Assembly (NCBI GenBank): GCA_008360975.2
Contig: CM039188.1
Coordinates: forward strand, 24,579,944-24,643,943
Source of the DNA: Lichenostomus cassidix
Taxonomy: Eukaryota > Chordata > Aves > Passeriformes > Meliphagidae
DNA: 64,000 nt
Direction of reading: 5' to 3'
The translations under genes and the position numbers were made by a program. Under the pieces are notes generated by a model. The model saw only the letters and a list, made by a program, of their open reading frames with translations, made no database searches and was not told where the DNA came from. Below are positions 1 through 11,666 of this stretch, piece after piece; within the stretch, counting starts at the first letter, position 1; every line of letters starts with the position of its first letter.

Positions 1-3000
1 AAAAAATCATTCCTTCAGTTTTACAGTGAGATTAGCATCTGCTGTGGGGTTTAACATCCCAAAGAACTGAGAGCCAAGCACACATATTGATGCTGAAATT
101 CTAGAAACAATGCAGCTGCTCACTTTCTTCTCTTACTCTTTCTTCTCTTGTGCTACACTAGCTTTGTTCATTTGCAAACTGCATGATAGTAACATGAATC
201 CTGACTCATGAGCTAATAGGAGGTGACAGGAAGGAAAAGAGGACTGCTTAAAAAAAAATTAAAAAATAGCAAGAGAGAAGGGAACAAAAGACTGTTTGAT
301 CAATTGAGGAAAAGCAACAAATTGAAATAATGAGGCAAGCTTTTTTGTCAAGTCCTGAAAAGGAGTCTTCAGAGCATCCCTTTTACCTTTTTCATTTATT
401 AAAATAATGCTTACCTGGGAGGTGATGAAGATAACCCTGAAGCTTTTAAATGAAAAAACTGGTTTAAGTAAGCCCTTAGGATACAACTTATTGAAATTCT
501 TGAACCTTATATTCTTATTCTGAGTGAAAAGTGGTGATATTTTAACCTTTGTTATCATACCCTTATAATACAATTTTCTTGCTAAAAAAGACCAGTAGAA
601 AGTATAGAAGAAAGGTATACTCAATCGGTATAAGTACGTTCTATCAATGTTAGCTTTTGTTTTGCTTGTTTCATTTTTATATTTTTTTTTTCTAATTAAC
701 ATGTTTCACATGTCTGTGAATATAAAACTTCTGTTTACGGCACTGACTGTCATTAGCTGATTTAGGTGGTCAATCTGAACTCTAAAAATATGCAAGAAAA
801 TTCATCCATTCATGCAGATTTCAAATAAGCTGAGAAATGAAAAGTACTCAGTGATAACTGAAATTAGGACACCAGTGTCTACTGCTCACCCAGTTACTAT
901 CAAATTATGGCACAAAATAGAATTCCACTGTACTCCTGAATTGTTCTTGGAATTCAATCTCCTTCACAGGTCTGAGTTAAGGATGAGGGACCATATCAAG
1001 ACAGAAAGCTAAAAACAATCCACACACAGACAGACCTATGAGGAAAAACACATTTCAGAGATGAGAATCTCCGGCGAATTAATTCTTCTCCCTTTTCATG
1101 AGAAGACCTCCGTGTTGTATACCTTTTGTCATGTTCATAGTGATGCCTATTTGTTCACAAAGATAATGAATGTTGTATTTGACATAACCCAAGCCAACTT
1201 TTGGTTTTTTCAAGAAACATTATTGCAAGCACAATGATTTGGAAGGGGAGAATTATTTGGGTATTTTTGGGTTGTCACTGACCTGTGTAAAAAGCTTACC
1301 ATCTGTCACTAGCTAAAAGCACAAAACAGTAAATATGACTCCCTTTTTGCATCTGCTCAGAGCTGTAAGCCTTAAGCCACGTCTTAATTTGGAATCAAGA
1401 AGCTCAGAAGAAGGACATTCTGATTCCAGATTTTTAGAGTCATGTGGTTTGCCAACAGTGTGTCCAAAGTCCTCATAGAGAGGTGATGTTCTGAGACACT
1501 ATTCAGCCCAGTTTGTCATTTCTGGAATTTTGTGCTGGTCTCACAAAGTTTCTGAGTTGTTGATGTCTCTCTACTATGAACCTCAAAACCTTGTGAGATT
1601 TGCCCATAATGAGAGTAATTTCTTTGCTGTTGTGCATGATTTTTAGGCAGCATACTTAGAAGTGTTTTAATGAAGACATCACTTTAAAGTAAGCTACTAC
1701 CATCTGTTCTGCCCTCTAATTACAAATAGGGAAAGGAGAGAGGGAGAGAGAATAATTTGCAATTGCATCACAGAGGCAGCAAGGATAAAGAAGTGACATA
1801 AAGGTGTGCAAGTCTCCAAATATGGCCTGCATTACTTATGCTGCTTTCATGATTCATATACAAATGGAAGATGAAACTGTTCCCTTGTGAAAGGAAAGGC
1901 TCCCTGTGATAGTAATTTGTTTTCAGGATATCTGAAATGGCATGTCTGTACCAATATATACCTGTGTGCTCTGTTTTGGTGACAGTTACTTGGTCCTGGG
2001 GAAAGCTATGGAAGTGAGTTTTGTGTGTTTGAAGATAAAACAAATGTTAAAAAAGATGATCTGGAAGAAAATAGATTGAGACTCCAAAGAATTGAGTACA
2101 ATCCAATTTCCATTAATTTCAACCTCGATAAACAACAATTGAGTGTCTAATTTCAAACATAGCTCTAGATCTGATGTTCTGTGAGCCTTATATAGCACTT
2201 GCTGGTACTCTTAATACAGGAATAACAGCCCCATATTGCACAGGAGCATTGCCAGGATTCAGTGAATTTAATGTTTGTGAGACAGGAAGAATGTAAGATG
2301 CACTGAGATACAAGGGCTTTGATTTGATTCCCTGCAGCCTTTTCTGCCATGCTCATGGCAGCAGTGTGTGCTGCTTTCCCTAGAGTCCTCATACCTTTGC
2401 AGCAAATCTGGGCTGGGCTGACACTGAGCAATGCTCCTCATGCCCTTGGGCGTGGCAAAACCACATATCCTTGTCCCAGAGGTGCTGCCCAGCATGGTTC
2501 ATTCTGCTGCAGTGGAAAATCTCCTGTGGTTGTAATGTTCATCAGAATCTTCAGACATGAGAGGGCTGGCTAAGCAAGGAAACATCAGCTGCCTGAAGAC
2601 TCTCTTCTCCCTGATTATCTCGAGGGCTCAGGGTTTCTCTCTCTCTCTCAAGGCACTATGCTGAGGCTCCTGGTTGGTAATTATGCACTGCCTTAAGCTG
2701 GGGAAATGCTGACCTCCTGAAGCAAATTCCTGCAGGTCCTGCAATATGTTTATGCATTTACTTAATCAAATTATTAGAGGATTTTTCTGAAAGTGTCTGA
2801 GCACACTACACAAACTGAGCAGGAACAAATTCCCATTTGATGCTGGAAGACAAATTCAAAAGCACATAGCAAAAAGGAGACTTGGATGATAGTTAATGAA
2901 TCCTTCCTGTCAGGGAGGATCAGTTTGTATTTGATCAATGTGGACAGTCAAATAATTGTGTATTCAGGCACCTTTTCTTAAATATCCATTGGTGATTAAG

Positions 3001-3947
3001 TGGTACAAAGCATAGTGTTCAAAGGGAGGAGAATCAGACCTATAGCTCTTCCTTTTTTTCCATTCCTCCAGTTCCAGCCTGAAAATTTGGAAATGTCTCT
3101 CTTGTTTCCTTTACCATCCTTGCATCCTTTACCAAAATATTGACAAATGATAAATGGAGCAGAATTCTCTCTTTCCACCTTCTTCCCCCCACCATCCCCA
3201 GTAGTAAAAGTGAACAAAACGAGTTGTTCAAAGACACTACCATTCACCAGTCTGCAAGTGCAATCAAGTATTTGCCACACTGGGGGCTCCACCAAAACTC
3301 CTAAATTGTGTTTGAGTAAAAGAAGGCATAAAATCCAGACTTTCTCTAACCAGTAATAATTTTCTGCAACCATATGGTGGAAGGGGATTTCAGCCACAGT
3401 GAATGGTCTCACATGCTTGTTAGAGTTAATGTCTCAGGCTCAGAAGGGATTGCAAGCCTGGATTTAATCATGTTTCTAAAACTAGTTGAACTCTTAGGCA
3501 CTGTAGGAATGCAAATTACTATTAAGTTTGAATGCTGAGCATAGAGCTCAGGGGGCAGTGTTCTCTTTTGATGCATTTCTCTATATGTAACTGTGGCAGA
3601 AAAAAGATAGTGGAAAAAAACTTCTCAGCCAGCACATAAATATATATTTTCCAGCTTTTCTTTTAATTATGGAAAAGGCAAACTCCAGGCTGATCTTGGG
3701 AAAATATACTTACCAGGAAGCACTGGAAATTTACCTACATTAGTAAATATGATTTTGGCTCTTGATGACTAAAAGGCCATCCTAGGACAGAGCTGCTCAG
3801 GAGACAGGCAGGTGTTGTCCTTCAAATTGCTGCAGACAAAAGATATTTGTAGGGCTGTGAACCCTCTCCATGCACAGATAATTGCTGCTGGGAGGAAAAA
3901 CAGTGGACATAATTGGTTCTGAGTTTAGGGTGAGTCTACAGTACCAC
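1..3947. other. Non-coding unique sequence, no gene recognised
   Basis: No coding region, RNA gene or interspersed repeat is recognisable here. Only short simple repeats are visible: a GA-rich run near 1733-1751 and a (TC)7 run near 2636-2649. The open frames at 259-702 (minus, 147 codons) and 2996-3412 (minus, 138 codons) have unremarkable composition and match no domain I know. I treat them as chance frames in AT-rich DNA. Confidence 0.6.
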
Positions 3948-4020
3948 AGGATGGATGAGATTGGAAGGGAGCTCTGGAGCACATCTGGTCCAAGATCCAG
4001 ATGTAGTTTCACCAAGCACT
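3948..4020 (-). mobile_element. CR1 LINE 3'-end fragment, antisense
   Basis: The stretch around 3959-3993 reads like the reverse complement of a CR1 3' UTR: a GATTGGAAGGGA-type segment, then CTCTGGAG and CATCTGGTCCAA. These are hallmark blocks of the bird CR1 tail. The match fades after about 4000, and the terminal octamer repeats before it are degraded, so this is an old, 5'-truncated copy inserted on the minus strand. It has no coding capacity. CR1 is known as the main bird LINE and 5' truncation is its usual state. The boundaries are approximate. Confidence 0.65.
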
Positions 4021-5079
4021 CTAGTTTTACACTCAGTGAAAGTGCCCAAAATTTTGGGGTGTATTGGGATTAAGGAAAAGGAAAGGAATGGTTTCATAGC
4101 ACTTCTGACACTTCCTGCAGAGAGGTGTGCTCTAAGTCTGCCTCACAGCTCCCCTGAGACAATGTGCTGTCTCTCATAAGAGGATGCACAGTCTGAATAT
4201 TAATGTCATTTTGTATCAAAGTTCTTGATTGAGCTGCATGAGCAATATTCCTTTACATAGCTGAGAAACCTTCACACTCATCTAATTCCCCAAAATGGAG
4301 GTTGCAAGGTCAACCTGCTTCAAACAGAAAATGAAACTAGTATTGGAAATAAATGTAAATGATAAATGATCTTACTATTTCTCTGTTGTTATATTTTTCT
4401 GCAGTCAGCAGACCATAGTGAAGAAATCACCTTGGATTTACTTTCTGGTTCTCTGCAAATACAGAAATTAGTTTATGAGACAAATACTTCCAGGAGTCTC
4501 TAGTGTGCAGATACTATGTCTCTAACCTAAAATATTTTCCTTTATCTGCAGCTCTCCAATAAAAGAGGGAAAGACATTTTATATATTTCTGTGTAGCAAA
4601 ATATTTTGATGGTCAACAGCAACACTAATACTGTAAAACTATTTTAACACTCCAGGTAGCAATGTTAGCAGCTTTTTTAATTCTAAGTGAGACATCAAAT
4701 AGAAAGAAAAAACACTTCCTAAAATATACAGTAATCACACTTTTTGGATTAATTGTTTGGATCTATAAATTATGCAAAAGAATTCAGGGTGCACAGTTTA
4801 CAGGACAGCTTTGCTAATATACTTGTAGAATAACAAGAAGTGTTTCCAATAAATTATTTTGAGGTTACTTTGTTTCTGAGTTTGCTCAGAGCTCAGGAAA
4901 AAGGAAAAACAACAAATTTTAAGTGGTCCATGGCAATAACAATATTTCTATTCCTTTATTAAAGAATAAAATTTCTGGTTTGTTTGCTTTTTTAATTTTG
5001 ATGTATATTTGTTGCTGAACATATCTTAGCATTGGACAACATTATTTCAAGGACAAAAGCTAAATAATTTTTTGTTGAA
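4021..5079. other. Non-coding unique sequence
   Basis: AT-rich sequence with no open frame above 75 codons, no interspersed repeat and no RNA gene that I can see. Nothing more can be supported. Confidence 0.55.
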
Positions 5080-5220
5080 TAAGCATAAATGCTAATTAGG
5101 TTAACACGTTTGCGGGTTGGGTATTCAAGCTGAAATAATTAGCTTGAAAATTATTGCAGGAAAGAATGGCACCTTATTATTTAACAGAGTGGATCCATAT
5201 GTTTGTTCAGTCACAGTATA
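5080..5220. promoter_or_regulatory. Candidate conserved regulatory block with 8-bp inverted repeat
   Basis: This block holds CTAATTAG-like and GTTAAC sequences and retains two CpGs (CACGTTTGCG) in otherwise CpG-poor DNA. It also holds a perfect inverted repeat: TTCAAGCT at 5124-5131 and AGCTTGAA at 5141-5148, separated by 9 bases that contain AATAATT. Homeodomain proteins bind TAAT cores, and GTTAAC is an HNF1-type half site. That this is an enhancer is inference; conservation was not tested. Confidence 0.25.
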
Positions 5221-6777
5221 TTTTGTCTAGGAAGAGAGAAATAACATTTCATTTATTATTTATTTTTCTATTAGCTCTCACTAGCTCATTTTGCACAAAC
5301 TAAGTTGTCTTCTACTTCTCTCTGCAACAGCAAAATAATCCCTCACATATCACCTGCATTATTCCTTTGCTTTCTGTGCTGCTTTAAGGCTCTAAGAAAC
5401 CACACAGACACACTCCATACACAGTTTATATGAAATGTTTTTGTAAATATGAATTTCTCTGTTTTATGCAGTCACTTTTAATTCTTATGTATGAGGGTTT
5501 GAATCTTTCACTGTCATGAATCTGTGCTTGCTTTCCTCATTATACAGCAGTCATAAATGTAAAAAGAAGTTATAATGTCGAGAGAGGACAAATGAAACGG
5601 AGAAGGGAAGATAAAAAAATTCAAATGTATGAAAGAGTATACTCTAGGGAATGGCATATTTGTAAGAATAGCAAAGTGAGTTTCTCCTCAAATATTTCTG
5701 CAAATACTTAATGGAAAGTAATAGCAGTTGAAAGAATATTACAGTGAGAATAAAGTAAAATTGGAAGCATTTAAAAAAAAAAGATCCTGACTCTTTGAAA
5801 AGAAAACCTTTTTTCCTTCATAATTCTAGAGATGCTTGGCAAACAGAAGGTTGTTAATATTTGTGTTTCAGCTTTTCTCAGTATTTTTCTAACCCTCAGA
5901 ATCTGACACAAATACGTTCTTTCTAAATGTGGAAAGGCTAAACTAATGGGTTTAATTCAGTTCCTTCAACTGTAATGAAAAAAAAATCAGGCTTTGGAAG
6001 CAAGGAGAGAGCCATAACTGATGGATATTGCCCAGCTGCATAGCACAGCTTAACATTTGATCAGGGTCTGGGAGGGAATGAAATGTGGCAATCCTCTTCT
6101 CAGGTGCTTTGACATCTGAATTATTGTCTTGAAAACTGGTAGTTCCTATGCTATTCCCAATACTATTCCTCCTCCTCTGCTTGTTCAGGTTAGGAAGGAA
6201 GGGATAATTTTGTTCTCAGATCCTGTTTGATTTTTAATTAAGGGCTATGTACTCTCAGGAAAGATCCATGATTATTAATCACAGATGGAAGGAGTCAAGC
6301 AGGCTTTGAACAGTGGGTGAAACTCAATATTTAGAGAACTTGCTCTGGGGAAAATCACCCAGGTCCCTCTCCCTAATTCCCAGCTCCTCCCAGGCATCTG
6401 TGAACATCACCACAAATCAGGCCCTGGGGTACTTTCATGGGCCATTCCCTCTGTTTAGACACCCAGAATTTTTTCATAAAGCCCAAGAGCCTTTTTCTCT
6501 GAGCTGACTTCTAAACATGATAATGAGAACCTTCTCTATTTCATCTGAGAAAGTCCAACAAGGAATAGAGACATCAAACATACAGGAGAAGCTTTCATGT
6601 TTGGAAAGCTGACTGTTCTTCCAACAAACGTCTTCACCATATTTTCTTTTTTTCTAGAGGAAAAAAAGAAGTATTTGCCTCTGCAAGAGGGTTAATTATA
6701 TAAATGAAGTACTTTCCATTCTAAGATACAGGATTAATGAAATGAAATCTTGGGACCTCTTGAGGGCTGATCCAAAG
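5221..6777. other. Non-coding unique sequence
   Basis: No gene, repeat family or RNA gene recognised. There are several short A-rich runs and no notable open frame. Nothing further is visible. Confidence 0.55.
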
Positions 6778-6917
6778 GAAAATCAAATCAAACACAGCAT
6801 GGGCCAATTGGCTGAATGTGTAAAGTAAAAACAGAAAAGAGAGAGAAAATTTGACAATGCACAGAAGTTTGAATAAATAAAATAAATTAAAAAAAAAAAA
6901 AAAAAAAAAGAAAATCA
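6778..6917 (+). mobile_element. Possible short A-tailed retroposed insert
   Basis: A run of 21 A residues (6889-6909) follows three overlapping AATAAA-like hexamers (about 6871-6886). An 8-base direct repeat, GAAAATCA, occurs at 6778-6785 and again directly after the A-run at 6910-6917. An A-tail bounded by a short direct repeat is the signature of LINE-mediated retroposition. The roughly 100 bases in between match no gene or small RNA that I recognise. An 8-base repeat in AT-rich DNA can arise by chance, so an ordinary microsatellite remains the main alternative. Confidence 0.25.
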
Positions 6918-8114
6918 TATTTCCAGGGTGCTCCCGAAGCAGAATGCAGCTATTATTTGGCATGGAAACAGTTTGTGGATAGTTGACAGGCTGAGTTGAT
7001 TTAAGGGGCTCAGAATGAAGCAATTAGCAAAAGAAAAGTATAAAGACATGAAAAAGGTTTTATTAACTCTTGGGGAAAAAAACCCAAAAACCCAACAAAA
7101 TATCTTTTCCCAGGTGTGGTACATCCTTTTTCTCAAACTAATTTTCAGTGTTGCAGGGAAGAGGGATACAGAGTTCAGTATCTTGTGTACAAATTCTTCC
7201 ATTATGTCCTTTGTACCCATTTGAAGGCTGCACAGTGGAAATTGCTCTGAGCCAGAGTTTATTTGGATCTTTTCTCCTAGATGAGGAAGTGATGAACAGG
7301 AAACAGCCATTTTTCTATTAGAGAAATCTATGACCATGGCAACCATTCTGAGGGGAAAAAATCCAAACCTGCAGCTTCATCCAGGGTCTATTTGATCCAC
7401 CTTATAAAACCATAAAGAAATCATCATTCAACTTCATGACTGCTTTCCACACTTTTAGTTGTGAAATTATACAGGTGCCCTGACCCTTTGCTCTCTTTAA
7501 AAAAGCATTGCATTGTGGAGATATGCTACAAAACATGAGTCCTAAAGGTGCCCAAAACAGGCAGATGATATAAAAAACCCACTAAATATATTTTATGCCT
7601 TTTGGGGTCTGACTGATGCTTTTCAAGCCCTCATGTTAAATTTCACGAGGGCCTGGTCCTGTTGGTGTTCATTAAACTCGCTGTGATGAGACCTGAGCAG
7701 AGCACTCCTCCACCTACATGGATGGAATCCAAGGGCATTTAGGTTGAGAAATTTCTGGATCTCTTCAGTGGTTTGAGACTTCTCAGCTGTGATCAGTGAA
7801 AGCTGCCAGTGCCTTTGGCTGTACCGAGGCAGATTCACCCAAGGACATAACTCTTGTGACCAAGGGAGGTCACAAAACTTCAGGCATGAAAAGACTGAAG
7901 TCCTCTGGGATCAGGAGTGTTCTGGATTTTCATTTTCAGTAGGAGGACTTTGTGTGCAGATTATGCCCCTTTTGAATCCACCCTAAGCTCCAGTAAGAAA
8001 TCAAGCAAAATTTACCTTTCTGGAGTATTTGGGTGCTGACTCCTGAATTAACATTTTTCATTCCCTCCTATTTTGGACTGGCCTAGGTAAATTAGGGGAT
8101 TCTTCCACTTTTCC
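6918..8114. other. Non-coding unique sequence
   Basis: No gene or repeat family recognised. The 143-codon minus-strand frame at 6915-7346 abuts the poly-A tract and has low-information composition. I regard it as chance. Confidence 0.55.
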
Positions 8115-8133
8115 TTTTTTTTTTTTTTTTTTT
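8115..8133. repeat. Poly-T tract (19 T)
   Basis: An uninterrupted run of 19 T. No TTTATT hexamer or recognisable transcript end follows it, so there is no support for a reversed retrocopy. Confidence 0.9.
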
Positions 8134-8504
8134 AAATTTCTTCTTCAGGAGAAAGGAATAACATAATTAAACCAGGCAATTGTTTAGTGTGCTTAATCAC
8201 ATGGTCAGTATAGTTCTCAGACTAAACTGAGAACACTTTTTAATGAATAATTTTTATTTGCTTATTTTGTTTTGGTCTAAGTTTGGCTGGTAATGCTACA
8301 CTTTGTAATTTTTTTATGTATAAGAAACCTTTTTTTGTGTTTTGAAAACTGCATTTAAGCTTCTTGAAATCACAGGAACAAAACCAGGAGTCCACATCCT
8401 CTCCTTTCTGGCAGGGATGGATTCAGTGCTCATGTCCTCTGAGAGCAGGTCAGGATAAGCATCTCCAGCTGGCTTAATGCTGCAGAGGATTTTTCCCTCT
8501 CTGT
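8134..8504. other. Non-coding unique sequence
   Basis: T-rich and A-rich sequence with no feature I can support. Confidence 0.5.
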
Positions 8505-8670
8505 TATGATTGGCAGCACATTTCAGCCTGGTTTATGTGAACAAAGCCAGCGAGCAAGAAGCAATAGGGCACGGATCGTCTGAGGCTTCAAAGCCAAGCT
8601 TTTCCCACTTAAATGTCAGTCGACTGCTGTTTGTCAGCAGCTTGGAAAGGCCTGACAGAAGGAAATTGAG
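8505..8670. promoter_or_regulatory. Candidate regulatory block with MAF-like inverted repeat
   Basis: The block starts with an ATTGGCA sequence (CCAAT-box/NFI-like on the minus strand) and retains several CpGs, including CAGCGAG, CACGGATCG and GTCGAC. It contains the perfect 10-bp palindrome CAGTCGACTG (8617-8626). Overlapping this is an inverted repeat, CTGCTG (8624-8629) and CAGCAG (8635-8640), giving TGCTG and TCAGCA half-sites like those of MAF recognition elements but with altered spacing. The motif reading follows known factor preferences; regulatory function is inference. Confidence 0.25.
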
Positions 8671-9371
8671 TCTTTTCTGCTGGTTTAATACCCCTGTGGC
8701 AGTGGGCCGTGCTCAGTGGCACACTGGGAAATGAAGCGTGCCTGGGAAGAGCACAGCAAGGAGAGGCTGCTGCCAGAATCCCAGGAACTGCAGCAGGGCA
8801 GGGTGCCTGTCCCCTCTTTTATAAACCCACCTCGGGGGCAGGGGGAGCCTTCCTATCTGCTTGGGTTTTGCCTGGAAGGGTGTGTCCTAAACACTCTTTC
8901 CATACCTTACCATGCAGCTCTGGCTGTTTTTGATGCTTTCCAGAGTGGATAGTTTTTCATACAGATCCAGGAATGTGTGAGCTCTTCTAGGACAGCCTCT
9001 GGCCTTGGGGATGAATTTGTTCTCTGGCCCAACACTGGCAGTGTGGGAAGCACCAGCAGGGCTCTGTCTGGGCTCTGGGGGATGAGAAGTGAGGTATTCC
9101 CATATGTGAAGGCAGTAAGGTTAGGCTTTTAAGAACAGGAGTCTTCAGTCCCTGCTTCCATCACTGATTTTTGGGGAAGATCTTTGGAAATCAAGGAGGC
9201 TGTTTATGTAAGTCAAGGTGCTTGGGAGGAAAAGGATCCTGACTCTGCTTGTCTATGGCTGTGCTGAAGTCACAAAAAGTGTCTGTCATAAAAAAGTAAA
9301 TTATAGTTGAAAGATTTACTCTGATAAAAATTTATATTTCACCTACTTGTTCATAAGCCATGTGCTGCAGA
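8671..9371. other. Non-coding unique sequence, relatively GC-rich
   Basis: Somewhat richer in G and C than its surroundings, with no CpG island. Overlapping plus-strand open frames (8510-8952) have no initiation context, domain or splice pattern that would support a gene. Confidence 0.5.
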
Positions 9372-9389
9372 TGAGTCACTGCTGAGTCA
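9372..9389 (+). promoter_or_regulatory. Pair of AP-1-type sites, 11 bp apart
   Basis: TGAGTCA occurs exactly at 9372-9378 and again at 9383-9389. TGAGTCA is the canonical AP-1 (FOS/JUN) element. The 11-bp offset puts both on about the same face of the helix. Two exact copies this close are suggestive but short; occupancy is inference. Confidence 0.3.
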
Positions 9390-9699
9390 AGTTCATTCTG
9401 CAGGTATCACTGTCTGCATAAATAATGCTATTAATTGTTTGCATTTAGTTCTGTTTGTAAACTCTCTTGGACATGTTATTTGCAGTTATCGTCAAGATAA
9501 ATTTGCACCCTACCAAGTGCAAACAAAGACTGCCTTTCCCACCAGTTTATTTATGCCAGTGGTTTCAATTATCTGCACTCTGAAATACATTGGTCTCAGA
9601 AAGAGAAGTACCATACCTAAAAAGTCATATTTTCTCTTTGTCAAAATAGCAATATCACAATGAAGATCTGATCTCAATGGCTGGAATAGAGCTATGAAT
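9390..9699. other. Non-coding unique sequence
   Basis: No supported feature. A 74-codon plus-strand frame here has no recognisable domain. Confidence 0.5.
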
Positions 9700-9960
9700 A
9701 ACAGTATCTAATCAAGATATTAATTAAAACTTGTAATATCATCTTAATGGGAACATGCTGCAGAGTTAAATTGGATTTTTTTTCCCCTTTTAAATTAGCA
9801 CAGTCAATTAACAGGTGTTCTCCATATGTAATTATTTTCGGTGGAATGAAAAGCTGAGTTAAACATTACAGCTGTATAGGGGTAGATTACAGTCAGGCAC
9901 TTTGAGAGAATGAAGGCAGAGAGGAGCGAAAATGTGGACCAGGATGCTCTGGCTAAGTTC
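9700..9960. promoter_or_regulatory. Candidate conserved non-coding block rich in homeodomain cores
   Basis: The segment packs TTAATTAA, AAATTAG, CAATTAAC and GTAATTA cores together with an ACAGGTG E-box and a CATATG E-box. It also holds a retained CpG (TTTTCGG) and an AGAGGAGCGAAAA sequence. There is no open frame and no repeat signature. This density of homeodomain and bHLH-type sites is typical of developmental enhancers in bird gene deserts. Whether it is conserved or active cannot be seen from one sequence. Confidence 0.3.
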
Positions 9961-11129
9961 CAGCTTGCTAATCACATCCTACTTTATCAAAACTGCCTGA
10001 TAGTTTCAATTAGTTGCTGCGTCCTCCTCATATTTCCTTGGAGGGCTAGGTGCTTTGCAGTATAATATTGAAAAGCTCCTTCTCCCCATGTGTGCCTGCC
10101 TTTAACTCTCAAGTGACACTAATTTCAATAAGCAGATATATTTCAACTTCATTTTTGGGTGCAGGAAAGGCTTCTGAAGTCATACAATATATGTGTGTTC
10201 TTCTTTAAAGGCTGCCGCCAAACTTAGTCTTTCTGTGAGTAAAACAGTAGTTTTGCTCTTCTCTTGGAATATTCCTGGATGGGAACTTGACACATTGTTT
10301 TTGCTGAAAATTCTGGTTGTATAATTTCCAGCTTCCTGGCTGTACAACTGATAGCCCCACAGGCTAATTTAGCTCATCACCCAGACTGAGTTTGAATGTT
10401 TTGCCAGTGATGGTGCAGTACTGAGATTCCACTGCAAGAAGACTTTATAATCAGTAGCTTTTGATGGGCTGGTGATGACAGTGGAGAAAACAGGAATACC
10501 AGGCCTGAGGACATGGATGGAGGACAAATCCACGTTACTCTGGGTAAACACAGATATTTTGTTGTCTTGGTATTTGTAAATTAGACTTTGGGCGTCCATT
10601 GTTACCTACATGTAGAGTCATCAGTGTGACTTTTTCATGTGATTTATGTGCCACTAACCTGAAGGGATGGATCTGCTCTTCAGGAAAGACTGAAAGGTCA
10701 CTTCAGAATTAACTCCATTTACCTTCTTCTAAAATGAATATTCAAGTGAACAGAATCTATTTCATTCACAATCCAAAGCCTGCCAAAATCAATGGAAGAA
10801 TTTCCACAGTCTTCAGAGAACTTTGAATACGAGTGAAAAGAATTAATTTTTCAAGAATAAAAACTTGGAGCAGCCATTTCAAGTGAAAAAAAAATCATAA
10901 AAACAGTTTGTGTTTCTACAGAAATCTTCCCCTGAGGATTTTGTTCTTTGAAAATGGACTCCTTGAACAAGTTTTAACTCCATTTAAATATGCATACTTA
11001 TAGAAAGAGATTATTTTATTTATAAAGTTTTTTCTTTCCACCCCCACCAAGCAGAACTTCCTAATCATGCATTTTGTCCCCTCTTTCTGGTTTCTCAGTA
11101 TTTTTCACCACCTCTAGCCAGACATTAGA
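9961..11129. other. Non-coding unique sequence
   Basis: No gene, interspersed repeat or RNA gene recognised. The 76-codon minus-strand frame at 10369-10599 lies alone and has no family resemblance. Confidence 0.5.
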
Positions 11130-11230
11130 TTTCCTAAGACAGCGAGATCCTTGTCTTGACAGGTTATTAATTATCACAGCTGGAGGTAGGGTGTTGTGGC
11201 TGTTCTTTGCTGTTTGTCATTTGACAGTAA
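11130..11230. promoter_or_regulatory. Small candidate regulatory block
   Basis: A CAGCGAGATC segment with a retained CpG is followed by TTGACAGG (MEIS/TGIF-like TGACAG core), TTATTAATTATCA (homeodomain cores) and CAGCTGG (E-box) within about 50 bases. The motif clustering is visible; the regulatory reading is inference. Confidence 0.2.
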
Positions 11231-11640
11231 AAATGGATGAAAACTAAGGCTTTGGAAGAAAATAGAAGTAAACCCCAACATTTGTATACAGTGCACATTG
11301 GCTGAACAGCTGCTGAGTTGTTTTTCAGACCATCGGCAGTGTCTCTTATCCTTCTTTCTTGAACTTCTCTTTTCTGAGCTTAGAGATCTTAAAACAGAGA
11401 ATAATGTGATGGCAGACCAGTAAAGAAGGTAGTAAAATATTTCTGAAAATATCCTGCCTTACTTAAAGGTATATCCTCAAAATCTGGGGAGCAGAGCTGA
11501 AGTGGGGTAATGATGAGAGGATACGTTAAAAAAAACCAGAAGAGTCTTTCCAAGGGGAAGGCCACTTACCAGGAATCACTTTGGGATCCCAAATTCCCTC
11601 CCTCTTACTGTTGTCTGGAATCTCTCACTTATGGGGTGGT

Positions 11641-11666
11641 TGATTTGATTTGATTTGATTTGATTT
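11641..11666 (+). repeat. Pentanucleotide microsatellite (GATTT)5
   Basis: Five perfect tandem GATTT units. The 75- to 91-codon open frames over this tract on both strands are a by-product of the repeat and its surroundings. Confidence 0.95.

Noticed and set aside
259..702. 147-codon minus-strand open frame
   Set aside because: Lysine-, phenylalanine- and isoleucine-rich composition follows from AT-richness. No family resemblance.
2996..3412. 138-codon minus-strand open frame
   Set aside because: An overlapping open frame exists in another phase and on the plus strand. No domain or motif recognised.
8115..8133. Poly-T as the tail of a reversed retrocopy
   Set aside because: Same reasons: no TTTATT hexamer or transcript similarity next to it.
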